This document shows, piece by piece, positions 9,885-20,689 of a stretch of 64,000 nt of DNA (positions are counted from its first letter, which is position 1; each line of letters starts with the position of its first letter). The notes under the pieces were generated by a model. That model saw only the letters and a program-made list of their open reading frames with translations. It did no database searches and was not told the DNA's origin. Where the stretch lies: the NCBI GenBank assembly GCA_001414485.1, contig LLEY01000035.1, positions 394,091-458,090 on the forward strand, in the 5' to 3' direction. Position numbers and translations under genes: made by a program. Source of the DNA: Calycina herbarum (taxonomy: Eukaryota > Ascomycota > Leotiomycetes > Helotiales > Pezizellaceae).

Positions 9885-11449
9885 ATGGCCGTTGGCCCTC
9901 TCGATCGACGAGCTCGGAAAAGTCGATGTACAGCTTGTGCTCGTCGTAAAATCAAGGTCAGCGAGCTCCTAAATCATCTCATTTCTCGCTAAACAGAGTT
10001 ACAGTGTGAGGGTGGAGTACCATGTACATACTGCACCAAGAAGAACCTCGTCTGCAGTTCTCAATCATCAAAAAGCAGTAATGTCGTTTTCATAAACCAT
10101 GGCCCAGTCGCCACTCGATCGACAACCATTGCCTACACCCGAGAACCCAAAATATCTTCAAATGTCCCAGAAGATCAAACAGCTTTCTTCATCAGATATT
10201 TCTTCACGAACTTCATTATAAAAAATGACTTCGCGGTTGCTTCTCTCGATATGGAAACGATAACATCGCAATTCCAAACGAGCCCTGGCCTCCATCACGT
10301 GTTCATCGCTATTGGTGCTCTCAGTTTGAGTAGGACATCCGGAAAAGAACGGAAAGAAATGACCTGCAAAGCCCTTTTGGAATATCGAACGTCTTTGAAT
10401 GCTTTCCGAGCTGAGATTCGAGGAAATGGGACTCCTCTGAATACGAACTCCGGGTTATGGACAACCTTTTTCCTTGGTATCTTTGAGGTAAACAATCACA
10501 TCCCATTCCCCTCCTCCCAATTCTTGTCTTTTTTTATTTGTTCATGCTTGGCTCATGCTAGCCTCACTCACACAGTTAATGGCAGACCCAACCGGGCAAA
10601 GTTGGCTAACCCACATCCTTCACGGAACCTCCCGACTCCTACTTCTTCGTGGCCCCGAAGCCCATATCAGTGGTCCCGGTCGATCATTCTTCCTTACAAT
10701 AAGGGTATTTGAGATCTGTCGTTCTTTAATTTACGCTGAACACAGCTTTTTGTGCGAGGAAGAATGGAAAAGTGTCACCAAGAGGATGTGGGTGGGAGAG
10801 GGGGAGAGGGAATGGCATCCCAAAGAGGGGTTGTTTGACATGATGATTGAGTGTTCTGGGCTGGCTGGAAAGTGAGTTGTCGATTCCCCTCGAGAGTTTG
10901 TGATGTGCCCGAGAGAACATGAAAAATGCTGATTTTGGAAGTGTATGGGAAGTAGTCGGCCCAGAATCGAAAAACCCGCCCGATGAGCTTGATCAAAAGC
11001 TGTTCGCTCTAGCATCCCAAGGTCTCCATCTTCGTTCTTCCCTAAATATCTGGCACCAAGACTTTCTCACTTCCGTTGGCCAACCACCAATGGCGAAGGG
11101 AGATCCTCGCTCCGTCTTAGCGAGTGTCTACTACCGCGCTATATTGATCTTCCTCGATGGAATATTTAGTTACAGATCTCAATTTGATGATCTTGAAACT
11201 CCCACCCTTACTGGAGGGGAAGTACGAGCACATGTTCAAGGTATTATTGAGAAAACGAGAGGTTCTTTGGGGAACACAAACCTAGCGGGGGTACTTTTCT
11301 TTTTCCCGCTTAGGGTTGCTGGTGCGAGGGCAGTGGGAAATGAGAGGCATGAGATTTTGGAGTTGTTGAGGGTTATCAGTAGGGGAGAATATGTGGTTGC
11401 AGAAGCCTTTTTGGGGGATTTGAAGGGGCTTTGGTCAGAGAGAGGATGA
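9885..11449 (+). CDS. Zn2Cys6 fungal transcription factor, 4 exons, 452 aa
   Basis: Exons: 9885-9956, 10005-10487, 10576-10871 and 10942-11449; introns are 48, 88 and 70 bases. Splicing intron 1 at the ACAG before 10005 gives an exact binuclear zinc cluster, Cys15-x2-Cys18-x6-Cys25-x5-Cys31-x2-Cys34-x6-Cys41, with the basic RRKIK between Cys18 and Cys25. This defines a GAL4-type DNA-binding domain and explains why no single frame shows it. The rest matches the fungal-specific regulator layout: a linker, then a helical region with SPGLHHVFIAIGALSLS and a segment after exon 3 (HILHGTSRLLLLRGPE). All splice phases agree. The length (452 aa) is typical for the short class of such regulators. It probably acts in the nucleus on unknown targets; the divergent secreted hydrolase is one candidate. 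Confidence 0.88.
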
Positions 11450-11619
11450 GGCCTGGCAACATCGAATGGATGTTCGAGTATTGTGGATATGGGGGATGAA
11501 ATAAGCAGGTTTGTACTTCTTCCAACATTTTTCGATTAACTAAACTCAACGGAGATAACCAAAAATGCTTCAAACCCTCTTCCGTCTCGCTTTTCCCCTT
11601 CCTTCAGGCCACATACAAT

Positions 11620-12228
11620 TCAAGGCATAAAACTTCGCAGGCCTTGTTCCAAATCACGAGCATCATTTGGAACGTATCCATAATCAACACCATATCCCAG
11701 ATTCTGAAAACCATGCATTTGTCGTGGCTCTCCACCATAAGATCCCGGCCCAAAGGAGAACCGTCGAACATTCCAACGCACCAACCATTGAAGTTCCTCC
11801 TGGCATTCGGTGATAATCTTTTGTAGACTCTCAACTTTCTTCCTCCGGGCATCTTCTGTATCTATCTCCTCTACTCCCCTCGCTCTGACTAACCTCTTTT
11901 GTTCAACCCTGATATCATTCGCCACCTCCAAGATGTCAATACGTGGTATTTGGGATGTTCCTTCTTGTTCGTGGCGACGGATACGAAGTAATTCGGTGAC
12001 GAGAAGATCGATGTTTGTTTCCAAGTCGGTTTTCGGTTCTCTTTCGAGGCCCTTGAGATAGTTGTAAACTCTGAGGGCCTGGGTACCATTGGAGAGGGCT
12101 CGGGAGGTAAGAAGTTGGGGATATGGTGGAGGGTAGGCAGTGTTATGGCGATGGGCCAGGAGGAGTATGTCGTAGTATGTCATGGGAGCCATTTGGGGGA
12201 GGGGGGGAGGTTGGCTCCTGGGTGGCAT
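11620..12228 (-). CDS. Hypothetical protein, tandem paralogue A
   Basis: Unrecognised family, 202 aa if translation begins at the Met at 12228 (MPPRSQPP). The frame is open further upstream to 12378 but that part runs through a 15-base G run and looks non-coding, so I chose the inner start; Met at 12192 (MAPMTYYD) is another candidate. Core motifs are DILLLAHRHNT, NIDLLVTELLRIRRHEQ and DIRVEQKRLV, followed by a charged helix and a Gly/Tyr-rich tail (GPGSYGG, GYGVDYGY). The same core motifs recur in order in the next minus-strand gene (13047-13430), so the two arose by tandem duplication. No domain, signal or membrane segment is seen. It is convergent with the Zn2Cys6 regulator. Confidence 0.65.
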   Translation of the reverse strand: MPPRSQPPPLPQMAPMTYYDILLLAHRHNTAYPPPYPQLLTSRALSNGTQALRVYNYLKGLEREPKTDLETNIDLLVTELLRIRRHEQEGTSQIPRIDILEVANDIRVEQKRLVRARGVEEIDTEDARRKKVESLQKIITECQEELQWLVRWNVRRFSFGPGSYGGEPRQMHGFQNLGYGVDYGYVPNDARDLEQGLRSFMP

Positions 12229-12788
12229 TTTGTGAGAGGTGTATTTTTGAGAGATACAAGGCTTTGGATTGTTGATACTGTGAGTGAGGGGGGGGGGGGG
12301 GGAATTTGGAGGATTAAATATCCTCCCGCCCCTCAATTTTGCACAGGGTACTACACGCGGTGTTCTGACTCTTGCCAAAAAAGACGATTCGAATCCGTTG
12401 TTGCTGTCATGTCACGAATGAAGTGTACAACCAGATATGCCGGAACACAAAGATGTTCGTGATCTTACGTGTAAGTGGCTGTTTCAGTCTGGTGGTGTAA
12501 GGAATCATCCCCAGAGAACATTCCATCATCAATCCGCCAGCTTGAAAGTCGAAACATGGGTGCTCAGCTGGTGAGTTGGCGAGGGACATATTTTCTACGA
12601 AAAATCAGGCACAGTCGAGCAAATTTGGCTCTTATAAGAAGATACAATCGTTGGGGAGAATCACTTGAAGTTATTTTCGACTACTAAATCCAACGCAAAT
12701 GCAAAATAAAACACTTCATTTGCTTCCCGACCTTGGTTTTGTTCTTCGCCAAGGATGCATACAACAACACCACTTCCACATTGTCCTT

Positions 12789-13046
12789 CTACCGCCCGTT
12801 TCTATTCGAATAACCACCTCCATGAGTCAGCGGGTTGCTATAAAGAAATCCAAGTGGTCGATGACCTGGCATAAAGTTGGGAGCTTTACCATTCGTATCA
12901 TAACCACTTAATTGGGGATATCTCGCACGTCTGAAAGACATCGAATCCGCAACCTTAAATGCCGATGCCATCCCGTGAGAACTACCCTCCGTGCGCGGAG
13001 TCCGGGGGTTTGGAAACTGAGTGTTCATATTCAACGCTCTCATATC
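12789..13046 (-). pseudogene. In-frame C-terminal remnant of paralogue B after TAG
   Basis: Directly after the TAG at 13047-13049 the same frame continues through 13044-13046 and a Met codon at 13043, then stays open to the stop at 12789. The tail contains FRRARYPQLSGYD and HGGGYSNRNGR, compositionally like the end of paralogue A. A 34-base GT..AG segment overlaps the stop but is too short and changes frame, so it does not rescue the gene. Confidence 0.45.
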
Positions 13047-13430
13047 CTACTCAAGGATCTGCTCCTTTTCCCTCCTAGCTCGGTCTTCCCTCTCTTTCTT
13101 CGCAGCAGCCTCCCTCTGATTTCTCATCGTCTTCTGCACCAAACGTTTATGCTCCCTCTTCACGTCATGGGCGATGTCCACAATATCCTTGTCGATAGGC
13201 TTTGATTCCCCCGCTTGCTCATGGCGTCGGATTCGGAGGAGGTGAAAGATGAGGACATCGATGTCATTTTGGAAAGGTGTTGTGGGTGCTCCTTCGAGTT
13301 TTGCAAGCTCTTGGCGGGTGGAAGGGGGGATATGGGTTGCTGTAAATTGAGGCTGTATGAAGTTGGATGTGTTGTAGCGGCGTGTCAAGAGGAGGAGGTC
13401 CAAGAAGTTGGTCCTCATTGAAGGTGACAT
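13047..13430 (-). CDS. Hypothetical protein, tandem paralogue B (truncated)
   Basis: This is the second copy of the paralogue pair, 127 aa from the Met at 13430 (MSPSMRTNFLD), chosen because it aligns with the start of copy A (MAPMTYYD). Shared blocks in the same order are DLLLLTRRYNT, DIDVLIFHLLRIRRHEQ and DVKREHKRLVQK. The protein ends abruptly in a charged helix (REDRARREKEQILE) at a TAG. The same frame then stays open for 85 more codons (down to 12789), including a Gly/Tyr/Asn-rich tail like that of copy A. The TAG is therefore probably a nonsense change, or the gene relies on an undetected intron. The frame is open further upstream to 13577. Confidence 0.6.
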   Translation of the reverse strand: MSPSMRTNFLDLLLLTRRYNTSNFIQPQFTATHIPPSTRQELAKLEGAPTTPFQNDIDVLIFHLLRIRRHEQAGESKPIDKDIVDIAHDVKREHKRLVQKTMRNQREAAAKKEREDRARREKEQILE

Positions 13431-13577
13431 GGTGAGTGTTGGAGGTTTGGGAGTCTTTTGCCTCAGTCGGTTGATTGACTGGCAAGGTAGGTTTCCAATC
13501 TTCGACGTTTGGATGGGAAGTTCAGCCTGTCTATTTATGATCTTTTCTCCAGGTAGTCGAGTGACTCCAGCATTCAC

Positions 13578-14254
13578 TTCACGTTAGCTGAAAACAAAGT
13601 TTGAGTGGTTGCTTTGTTGTTCTCTTTATACTTCCACAAATTTCCCAAATAGAAGCAAACAAAATAGTCCATGACTCAAATATGAGTCTTGTTGAGTGGT
13701 ACCACGAAGCGTTTTCGTCATGCCCTTCTAGCAAATAACTTCGAAGTAGCGAAGTAGCTGCTCAGTCCTAGTTCAGGGTGACATGTGCACGAGGAAATAA
13801 GGGTATTTTTTGAGAAATAGCAAAAAGGTCATAGTAGTAGGGGTACACAAAAGAGACTATGAATTCCTTCAATTTATTTTTCTGCGGTAAATTTACGATG
13901 ATGTGATGTTCCGCTTTCCAGAAGTTGTCAGTAATTATTAAACTCGGGTATCAAGTTCATCCCACGACTCCGCGTCCTCACGGCTATGCAAGGTACTCAG
14001 CAATCATTTATGGTTCATGTCACGTGTCGTCTTTCTGAAATTAGAACCAGAAAAATTCATCTAGAAGTACCACAAGTACTAGGGAGCTTGCAGCTCTAGT
14101 CTTCTAGCAGTGGAATTCTCACAAGCAATGTATTCAGTGAGTGGGGTCGACTATGCGCACCCCAAGATTGTCTCGCTTGGTGTGGCAGGGGGTGGGAACA
14201 TTGCAAGAACCGATTTTCTTGTATATTTCCTAGATAAAGGCATTGGATACTAGA
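13578..14254. other. Intergenic, no gene seen
   Basis: Spacer upstream of paralogue B. It has no ORF of note on either strand and no RNA gene that I can recognise. Confidence 0.55.
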
Positions 14255-14920
14255 TCAATTGACCCACTTATAACATGTCTGTCTACCAGTAGCATGCAGA
14301 AGACTCCAAATAATCGCTTCTAAGTCTGAGACTTTGCGAGCAAACCACATACTCTCCCAGGCGCTCATGAAACTGATCATCTTGTCTTCTTCATGAGCCC
14401 TTGCAATTACATCAAGACCACATAACAGACCTCTACTTTCAACGTACCCAGAAAGTATCGACGCGAGTGGGTCTTCTGAGGATATTGTCAGCGATTTATT
14501 CAATCAAGTACACATAAACGTACTTGCTCCTAAACGCTGACTCCTGCAAAGAGGCAATCACAAGGGCTCACGACGACATCGACGATGTCCTCTTTGATGA
14601 CCTTATCAACGCGCCCTCAACGGCTGCCTACTGCCTGCGAACATCGAAAATCTTTTCAGTCTCATCTGCAGACATACTCACCTTCCAAGCCTTCTCTAAA
14701 CCATCTTGACGAGGACAGAATACTGTTGGAATAATTGTGGTATACCGTCAACAAACCTGAGGTCTGTATATCCTTCATTGAACTTCATGATGTCTTTCAA
14801 ATCATGGTCCTTAGCGAACTCAAGGGTAGAAAGACATCTCTTGCAGCCATCACGAGCCTGGCTTAATAATTGAGTGTTAGTAGCTATGCTAAAGAACTTG
14901 GGAACATAAAGGATTGTCAT
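14255..14920 (-). pseudogene. Decayed minus-strand gene of unknown family
   Basis: Two minus-strand open stretches look coding: 14696-14920 (contains ARDGCKRCLSTLEFAKDHD and FVDGIPQLFQQYSVLVK) and 14255-14503 (contains FMSAWESMWFARKVSDLEA and IIWSLLHATGRQ). Between them are good splice-like signals (GTGAGTATG near 14681, and a GTACGTTT...CCTCAG pair near 14476-14525), but every way I join them meets stop codons. I read this as a gene broken by mutations, or one whose exon structure I cannot solve. The family is not recognised. Confidence 0.35.
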
Positions 14921-15603
14921 GCAGCTCCCAAAGCATGTGGTGAGAAGGTGTTATGCAAAGATACAAAGTTCAATCTGTTGACTGAGCAATTGGATTTTTA
15001 TAAGGAGCCATTAAAAACACTAGCTGACCTATTCTTTTTTTTTTGGCATCATTTACCAGGTTTTAATTCATTTTCGAGCATGTTGGGGTTATTGAAATAG
15101 GAGATGTAGGGGTAAGCGATGACAGTATGCAATTTTTGGTGGGCTATCGCAAAATACTCTGTATATTCATTTGTTTGCATATCGCTTATGTTTTCTCGGT
15201 GTGTCGTTTCACATGTGGTTATGGGGTAAATTTTGAGATGCAATGTGTAAGAGAATTGATCTGAGTACACTCGGTTTTGTAAGTAAATACAGGATGTTTA
15301 GGAGAATCGGGAACTTAATTCTTCTCAATGCTCTTAGACAATGCTTTGAATTGGCTAGGAGCTTCTGAGGCAGTTTGCAGAGTAAGACTCGGGATTCTTA
15401 CGATCTAATATGCCGCTTTCCCTTTCTTCTTCCACGAAATCATGTATTGCCGCTTTTGTGTCGCTTTAAAACCAAAGGCGGCACTGGATTGTGCGGCAGT
15501 ACCGGCTGCTGCCTTTAACTTGGTTTACCAGCCCTCATGTCATGTCCTTCTCAACTTCCAAACCAGATCATAAGAGTCGAGAACAAGGCCATCGACCAAA
15601 ATA
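14921..15603. other. Intergenic, no gene seen
   Basis: Divergent spacer between the decayed gene and the beta-helix/F-box-like gene. Two copies of TGCCGCTTT near 15410-15460 are the only local repetition noticed. Confidence 0.5.
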
Positions 15604-17143
15604 ATGGCGCCGTCACCTTCCAACCTAGCGGTCGCGCTTCAACCCGATCTCGAACAATCGGCGCCCGTTTCGCAAGCGATCATACCCGCGGAACTAACAC
15701 GAGAGCAAGCCAATATACATGGGCAGACTATCACCACGGGCAACTTCCAATACACCACTTTACGTGACTGTACCATCAACAAGAGCAGCCTCAAGAACTG
15801 CAAGCTCGACAACTGTATTATCCTCGACAACTCTAGTCTCGTCTCTAGCAAATTATACAACTCCGAGATCGATGGTTCAAAAGCCACCAATTGCGCTTTC
15901 TATACTTGTCGCAAAATGGCAAACTCGGTAGTCTTGGATTCGACCCTGCGCAATACTATATCAGATGATCCCCCAGGCGATTTCGATGACCGTGAGAGTC
16001 CCCATACTTTCTATCGAAATTGCAAGTTCGACTCGTGTGATATTGCACATTCCAAGCTTCGCCAATCAGAATTCCATGGGGGAAGTTTACATCTTTGCTT
16101 TATGGAAACGACCAGTACAGAAAACACTACCATGGAGGATTGCAATTTACTTCATTGTAAAGTCAAGCTAGGCAAGGTTTCGAGCACGAGGATCCGTGAA
16201 GGTACAATGATGGCGGTTGAAGAGTGTAGGGGTGAGTCAATTTATTTCCCAAGTCTCGTTCGATTCATGTCAGCCTAGTCTGAGTAGTTGGCCCTAAGGC
16301 TATAAAAGTATGAACCGGAATAGAAGAATTGAAATCTGGGTGTCTTCCTTCTCCTTCTCCGATTTGGCTTTGTACAACCAAGAAGGCATTCTTGTACAGC
16401 AAGCGGGTCTGATCTTGACTTTTTGAATATACGAACTGACTTTTATAGATATCAATCATTGGAATAATCCACTCGCTTTCGATAGGTTTCCACTAGACAT
16501 ATTACGCCTTATCTTTCGATTGTCAATATCCTGGGAAGGACGAGCACCAGCGCTCCTGGCCGCGGTCCGCGGTCACGAAGCCCTCTACAAAGAAGCCCTT
16601 GAAGCGTTGCGCTCAAGTGAAATCTTTACAGTGACGGCAAGGAATTGGTCTTTAATATGTCACGGTCATTTTGATGCTAAGGCAATGAATCTTGCTACTG
16701 TCTACAATCTCCGCATTGAGTATGTTTTGACAATATAAACACTTTATAGAGACTGACACACACCCAGGGCATTTATCGGCGGCATTTCTGCATTGAAAAA
16801 GGTCTCCGAAACTGATTTCATCAATCTAAACTCGATTCGGTTTTCATCATCGTGTACTAGTGAAATGACAACCTTTGTCAGGCATCTTTCAAAGGCAGAC
16901 CAAACGTTATCGAAACTCCAGAATTCTCCATCGCTACAACATCTTTCGATAATTTTCATTAAACAATCTCCTTTGCATGTGCTTAGTTCTTCTTTCGAAC
17001 GTATGAACAATACCATTGGAAGCTTCATTTTTGCACTTGGGCAACACGTAACCCGATATGCGGAGGAGGTAGACCGGCAAGGCAAGGATACATGTACATG
17101 GGTTTGGGAGGGCCCTCCAGGTTATCTAAAGTTAGTCCCTTAA
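15604..17143 (+). CDS. Pentapeptide-like beta-helix / F-box-like protein, 3 exons, 424 aa
   Basis: Exons: 15604-16231, 16449-16719 and 16768-17143, with matching phases. Exon 1 encodes about 160 residues of short, regularly spaced repeats (TTLRDCTINKSSLKNCKLDN, then CIILDNSSLVSSKLYNSEI), in which L, I or F and small residues recur about every five positions. This resembles a pentapeptide-type right-handed beta-helix, with many inward Cys and Ser. Exon 2 begins with FPLDILRLIFRLS, like the first helix of an F-box (usually LPxEIL..IF..L), followed by a helical stretch. If real, the F-box would bind Skp1 in an SCF ubiquitin ligase and the beta-helix would be the substrate or scaffold part; that role is inference. 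The 3' end is uncertain because a second open frame (to 17292, with AAFPKMWHDNFIGCIEVFF) looks coding too and could be reached by another splice. Confidence 0.6.
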
Positions 17144-18614
17144 AGGCAGCATTTCCGAAAATGTGGCACGATAACTTCATAGGCTGCATCGAAGTTTTCT
17201 TTGCTATGATTGATAATTACGGGTCTGCTATTCAAGAGAGGTTCGGGATGCCAAAAAGAAATTCGGCGTGGATTCTTCGTTTGGGTGGGTAGGGGGATTC
17301 ATCACATCACTTCAATTAGCTGTCTAGGTCTAACATGGGAGAAGGTTCAGGCTGTTTGACACAATTGAACATGTTTCTCTGTGACTTGAAGACCTCTTCA
17401 TGGTAACTTAAAACAATGTGAAAACCTCCTAGACAAAGATCACCGGAAAGCTGACGACTTCCTATAATAATATGCATCTGCTTTGCCTTATATTATCTGG
17501 ATACAGGGTTCTGGCTAGTATTCAAGTTCTTAGTTAGTATGATATTGTATGGATTGATGTGACAATTTGACCTTTCAACTTGCACTGCGCGGTCCTCGCA
17601 AGAATCACTTTAATCCACACAACTCGTTTTAATACAACTATACATGTTCGGACTTGAAGTATGTACTCTGTGTCTTGGTGAACTCCCTTTTAAATATTAT
17701 TAGATATTGATAGAGAGGCGGTATTCTTCGAAATATATGTTGGTTTTCCAGAGATAGGTCTAGCGATCGAAGTAGTAGTTCATTGCTATAGATCAGTAGA
17801 ATAGTTCTACTGTCACCCTTTTCATGCAACTTTCCATTTGGTCGACCGAACCACAATCCCTTTTTTTAGACTTCACCTGGGCAAGGGACTGGCAAGGTTG
17901 TTTTGGTTACGTCACGTAATCGGAATTCAAGACCCATCCAGCAGATGTACATCGAAGAACACACATATACTAGCAGGTGTTCATTGATAATACGTGACTG
18001 CACAAATAAGAGGCCGGGAAACCTCAACCAGCCCCTCTCACTTGATCTTAACCTCGCGCAAGAGCGCCCCCTCGAGCCCCGCCCGAGGCAAGCTGCCGCG
18101 AGATAGAGATATCGAGAGGGACGAGGGTCCATCGAGATGAAAGAGGGAAGGAGCGACCTGTAGAGTGTTATGCGACGAGAAAATCGGGTCAAGGTCGCTC
18201 CTACCCTTTGACCTCAACTCGCCCAGGTCAACCCACAGTATAACCCCCCCCCCTCCCCCTCCCATATACACACTTTTTTGACCTCGAAAACGCATCACGG
18301 GTGGCGGGGTGCTCTGGACTTGTCTATCCACACCCCCACGTCTTCAAATCTCATGTGCATACCTGTACCTGATTAAACTTAAACATACTCAGTGGGTTCT
18401 CCGTTCCATTATATCTTGAGATCTATACGTTTCTGCAATCTCATCTCGAGCTCATCGATCGTCTAAGATTGGGAAATGATCGAACACCTTCCCACCATTA
18501 CAACAAAATCACGAGCAGAAACCTGCGTTCAATTGAGACAAAATTCAACCTAGCTTGTCTCCCACCGCTTCATTCGCGACAATATTCTTGAATCCTGATC
18601 AGCCCTCAACAGGC
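17144..18614. other. Intergenic, about 1.5 kb, no firm gene
   Basis: 17144-17292 may be a final exon of the upstream gene. The rest has only short ORFs. It contains an inverted repeat at 18144-18207 and a C-rich tract at 18243-18265. Confidence 0.5.
18144..18207. repeat. Imperfect inverted repeat, 16-bp arms
   Basis: The left arm at 18144-18159 (AGGGAAGGAGCGACCT) and the right arm at 18192-18207 (AGGTCGCTCCTACCCT) are reverse complements with one mismatch and a 32-base loop. The same core, GGAAGGARCGACC, forms a second inverted repeat at 26486-26560. Confidence 0.75.
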
Positions 18615-19996
18615 TCACAAACTAGCGGCAATAATACTAAGCTTGAATGCATGCGTATAAGTGCAAATCGTCTGTACTTTCAACCCGACTCCCTCAAGAA
18701 GCCCATACCACTGTGCTTCAGTTCTCTCCATGGAGCCGAAGGCCGCGAGCATGGTCAAATCCGTCTGGGTCGCAAACCAGTCAATTCCTTGGTTTGGAAG
18801 TGCCATTTCATCAATCAGTATCACCGAGTTCTCATCCATAGCTGACATGATGTTTTTGAGAATGAGAATGGATTTCTCGTCGGAGTGGTCATGCAAGATC
18901 GCACGGAGGTAGTAGAATTTCGCTCCTACTTTTTGTCAGTGTCAGTAATACTTGTGGGATCCGATATGCTTACCTTTTACTACCTGCGGTGTATAGAAAT
19001 CATGAATCATTGCCTCCACATCCCCCGGAAGACCTTGTGAGCGGGCATCTTCGATAACGGCCGGCAAGTCTTGGAAGATCACACGCCCTTGAATTTTCGG
19101 AAATCGCTTCCTAAACTCAATGCATTGCTGGCCAGAGGCTCCACCCATATCAACAACTACAGGTTTACCAACAGGCCAACCTTTACATTGCTCTTCAATC
19201 GGATAATGGTTGAAGCAATTCGGAGTACTAGAGCGCTGTGCAATCATGAAACGGTTGAAATTGGCAGTTTCGCGTGGATGCTGATGCAACCATTCCCACA
19301 TTGAAAGATCCGTGGACCAAGCTTGTTGGAATACGGTGTTGTGGGTCTCTGTTATATTTCTGTAGCCTGTTGACTTCAAGAATCCAGGTAAGGCTTGATA
19401 CACTGGACCGAAAACGTCATAGCTAATACATGAATAGATCAGAACTTCTGAATCCTCTTGGGATCAGTGGCACGTTCTTTACTCACTTGTGGTAGACTCC
19501 AGCTTGTATCTCAGAGATAGAAAGATTTTCTGTCATCTTACTTGCTCCGAACTCATTCTCGTTGGTTTCTTTGATAATGCCAAGGGAGGACAGCATTCTA
19601 AGAATTCGACCTGAAGGAGTCAATACTCGACAATTCCTTAGCATGGACTCGGGCTAACTAACCGAGAAGAACCGGATCTGCTTTCGTCTTCAATGCCAGA
19701 TCTTGGAGTGAAATTGGCGTTGCGCCTTCGATGAGGATATTGAACAATTTCAAATCCAAAGCGACCCGAATTATGGAGAGAACGAGATGCTATGCAGTGC
19801 ATTATTAAAATCTGGCTGCCCACAAAGCTAGCCGGAGATGACATACCAAGTGGATGACCCTCTGCATTGTATCTTCGGGATTCTCGATTGAGTACTGCAA
19901 ATCTTTCAAGGAATCCAAAATAGCTTTCCGCCCAGCTTCGTCAGCCGAAGCTGCTGCTGCTTTGATACTTTCTTTGACTGAACTGAGTGCCTCCAT
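18615..19996 (-). CDS. SAM-dependent O-methyltransferase, 5 exons, 386 aa
   Basis: Exons on the minus strand: 19847-19996, 19663-19789, 19487-19610, 18974-19422 and 18615-18925; all phases agree. The protein has the plant/fungal class II O-methyltransferase layout. An N-terminal winged-helix dimerisation region comes first (ALDLKLFNILIEGATPISLQD, then RILRMLSSLGIIKE). The SAM loop DMGGASG follows at residues 225-231, and FQDLP further on contacts the cofactor. The catalytic region has His294-Asp295 (AILHDHSDE, usually LHDW) and a closing acidic pair (ENSVILIDEMALP). It should transfer a methyl group from S-adenosylmethionine to a phenolic hydroxyl of a small molecule in the cytosol. No polyketide synthase, P450 or transporter neighbours it, so it is not in an obvious metabolite cluster. 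The Met at 19996 is chosen because the frame upstream lacks conserved sequence. Confidence 0.9.
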
Positions 19997-20689
19997 TTTA
20001 CGAGAAATTTGGGTTTTGCTGATTTTCTTTCTAGAACGACATTCTGTCAGTGGGAGGGTCCCTAAAGGCAACCAGTAAGCGTGTGGGTTTGTCCGGTGTT
20101 GGTTGTCTTTCTATTTAGCCAATGAGGTCCCTCCGCAGTACATCACTCCATCCGCAGTACGCAAATCAGAAGCAGCCAAATGTTGGTGCCGTCATATATG
20201 TATCAAAATGAATATCAGTGAAAATCTTTCTCCGAGTTCAAGAGCTTCTTTAGCATATTGATCATTTGCTTTCCTCCTATGAATCACAAGTCCATCAAAC
20301 CTACAATGAGAAGTGAGAGCGATCGAGTAAACTTCAAGTGCAAATTGAATTTTCCCAGTTGTGACGAGTTGAATCAAGTCAAACTTAAGTTAAGTCAAGC
20401 AATGTACAAGTGAGAATATCGCTCCTAGTTCCCAAATCTAATACATGTGCTTCTTTCAATACTCAAGAAAGTCCAACTTACCAGGTATAACCTCCAAGTC
20501 CTCTTCATCAACTAACAATCTGCAGCGCCGGCTGCTGATTCTTCCTACTCCTTACTCCACTTGCCCCCTTCGGCCCAATCCAAACTCCCCGATCCAAAAA
20601 AAACAAGGCCTAATTCTTCTTTAAAAATAAAACAACCCCAAAATAGTCACAAAAGATATCTGCCAAAAGGCCAAAAAAAAACTTGTTAA
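19997..20689. other. Intergenic, no gene seen
   Basis: Upstream region of the O-methyltransferase. The ORF at 20192-20377 is short and motif-free. Confidence 0.55.
20673..20681 (-). terminator. RNA polymerase III oligo-T terminator
   Basis: A run of nine T on the minus strand begins eight bases after the tRNA 3' end, the standard Pol III stop signal. Confidence 0.8.

Noticed and set aside
10251..10712. Separate 153-codon ORF
   Set aside because: Part of exon 2 of the Zn2Cys6 regulator; its last 75 codons read into an intron and then out of frame.
16520..16738. Stand-alone 72-codon ORF
   Set aside because: Begins at TTG and is exon 2 of the beta-helix/F-box-like gene.
17866..18331. Minus-strand ORFs around the C-rich tract
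   Set aside because: Composition is set by G/C runs and the inverted repeat; no start context or motif.
18615..19996. Core of a secondary-metabolite cluster
   Set aside because: No synthase, P450, oxidoreductase or dedicated regulator lies within reach; the neighbours are a tRNA and hypothetical genes.
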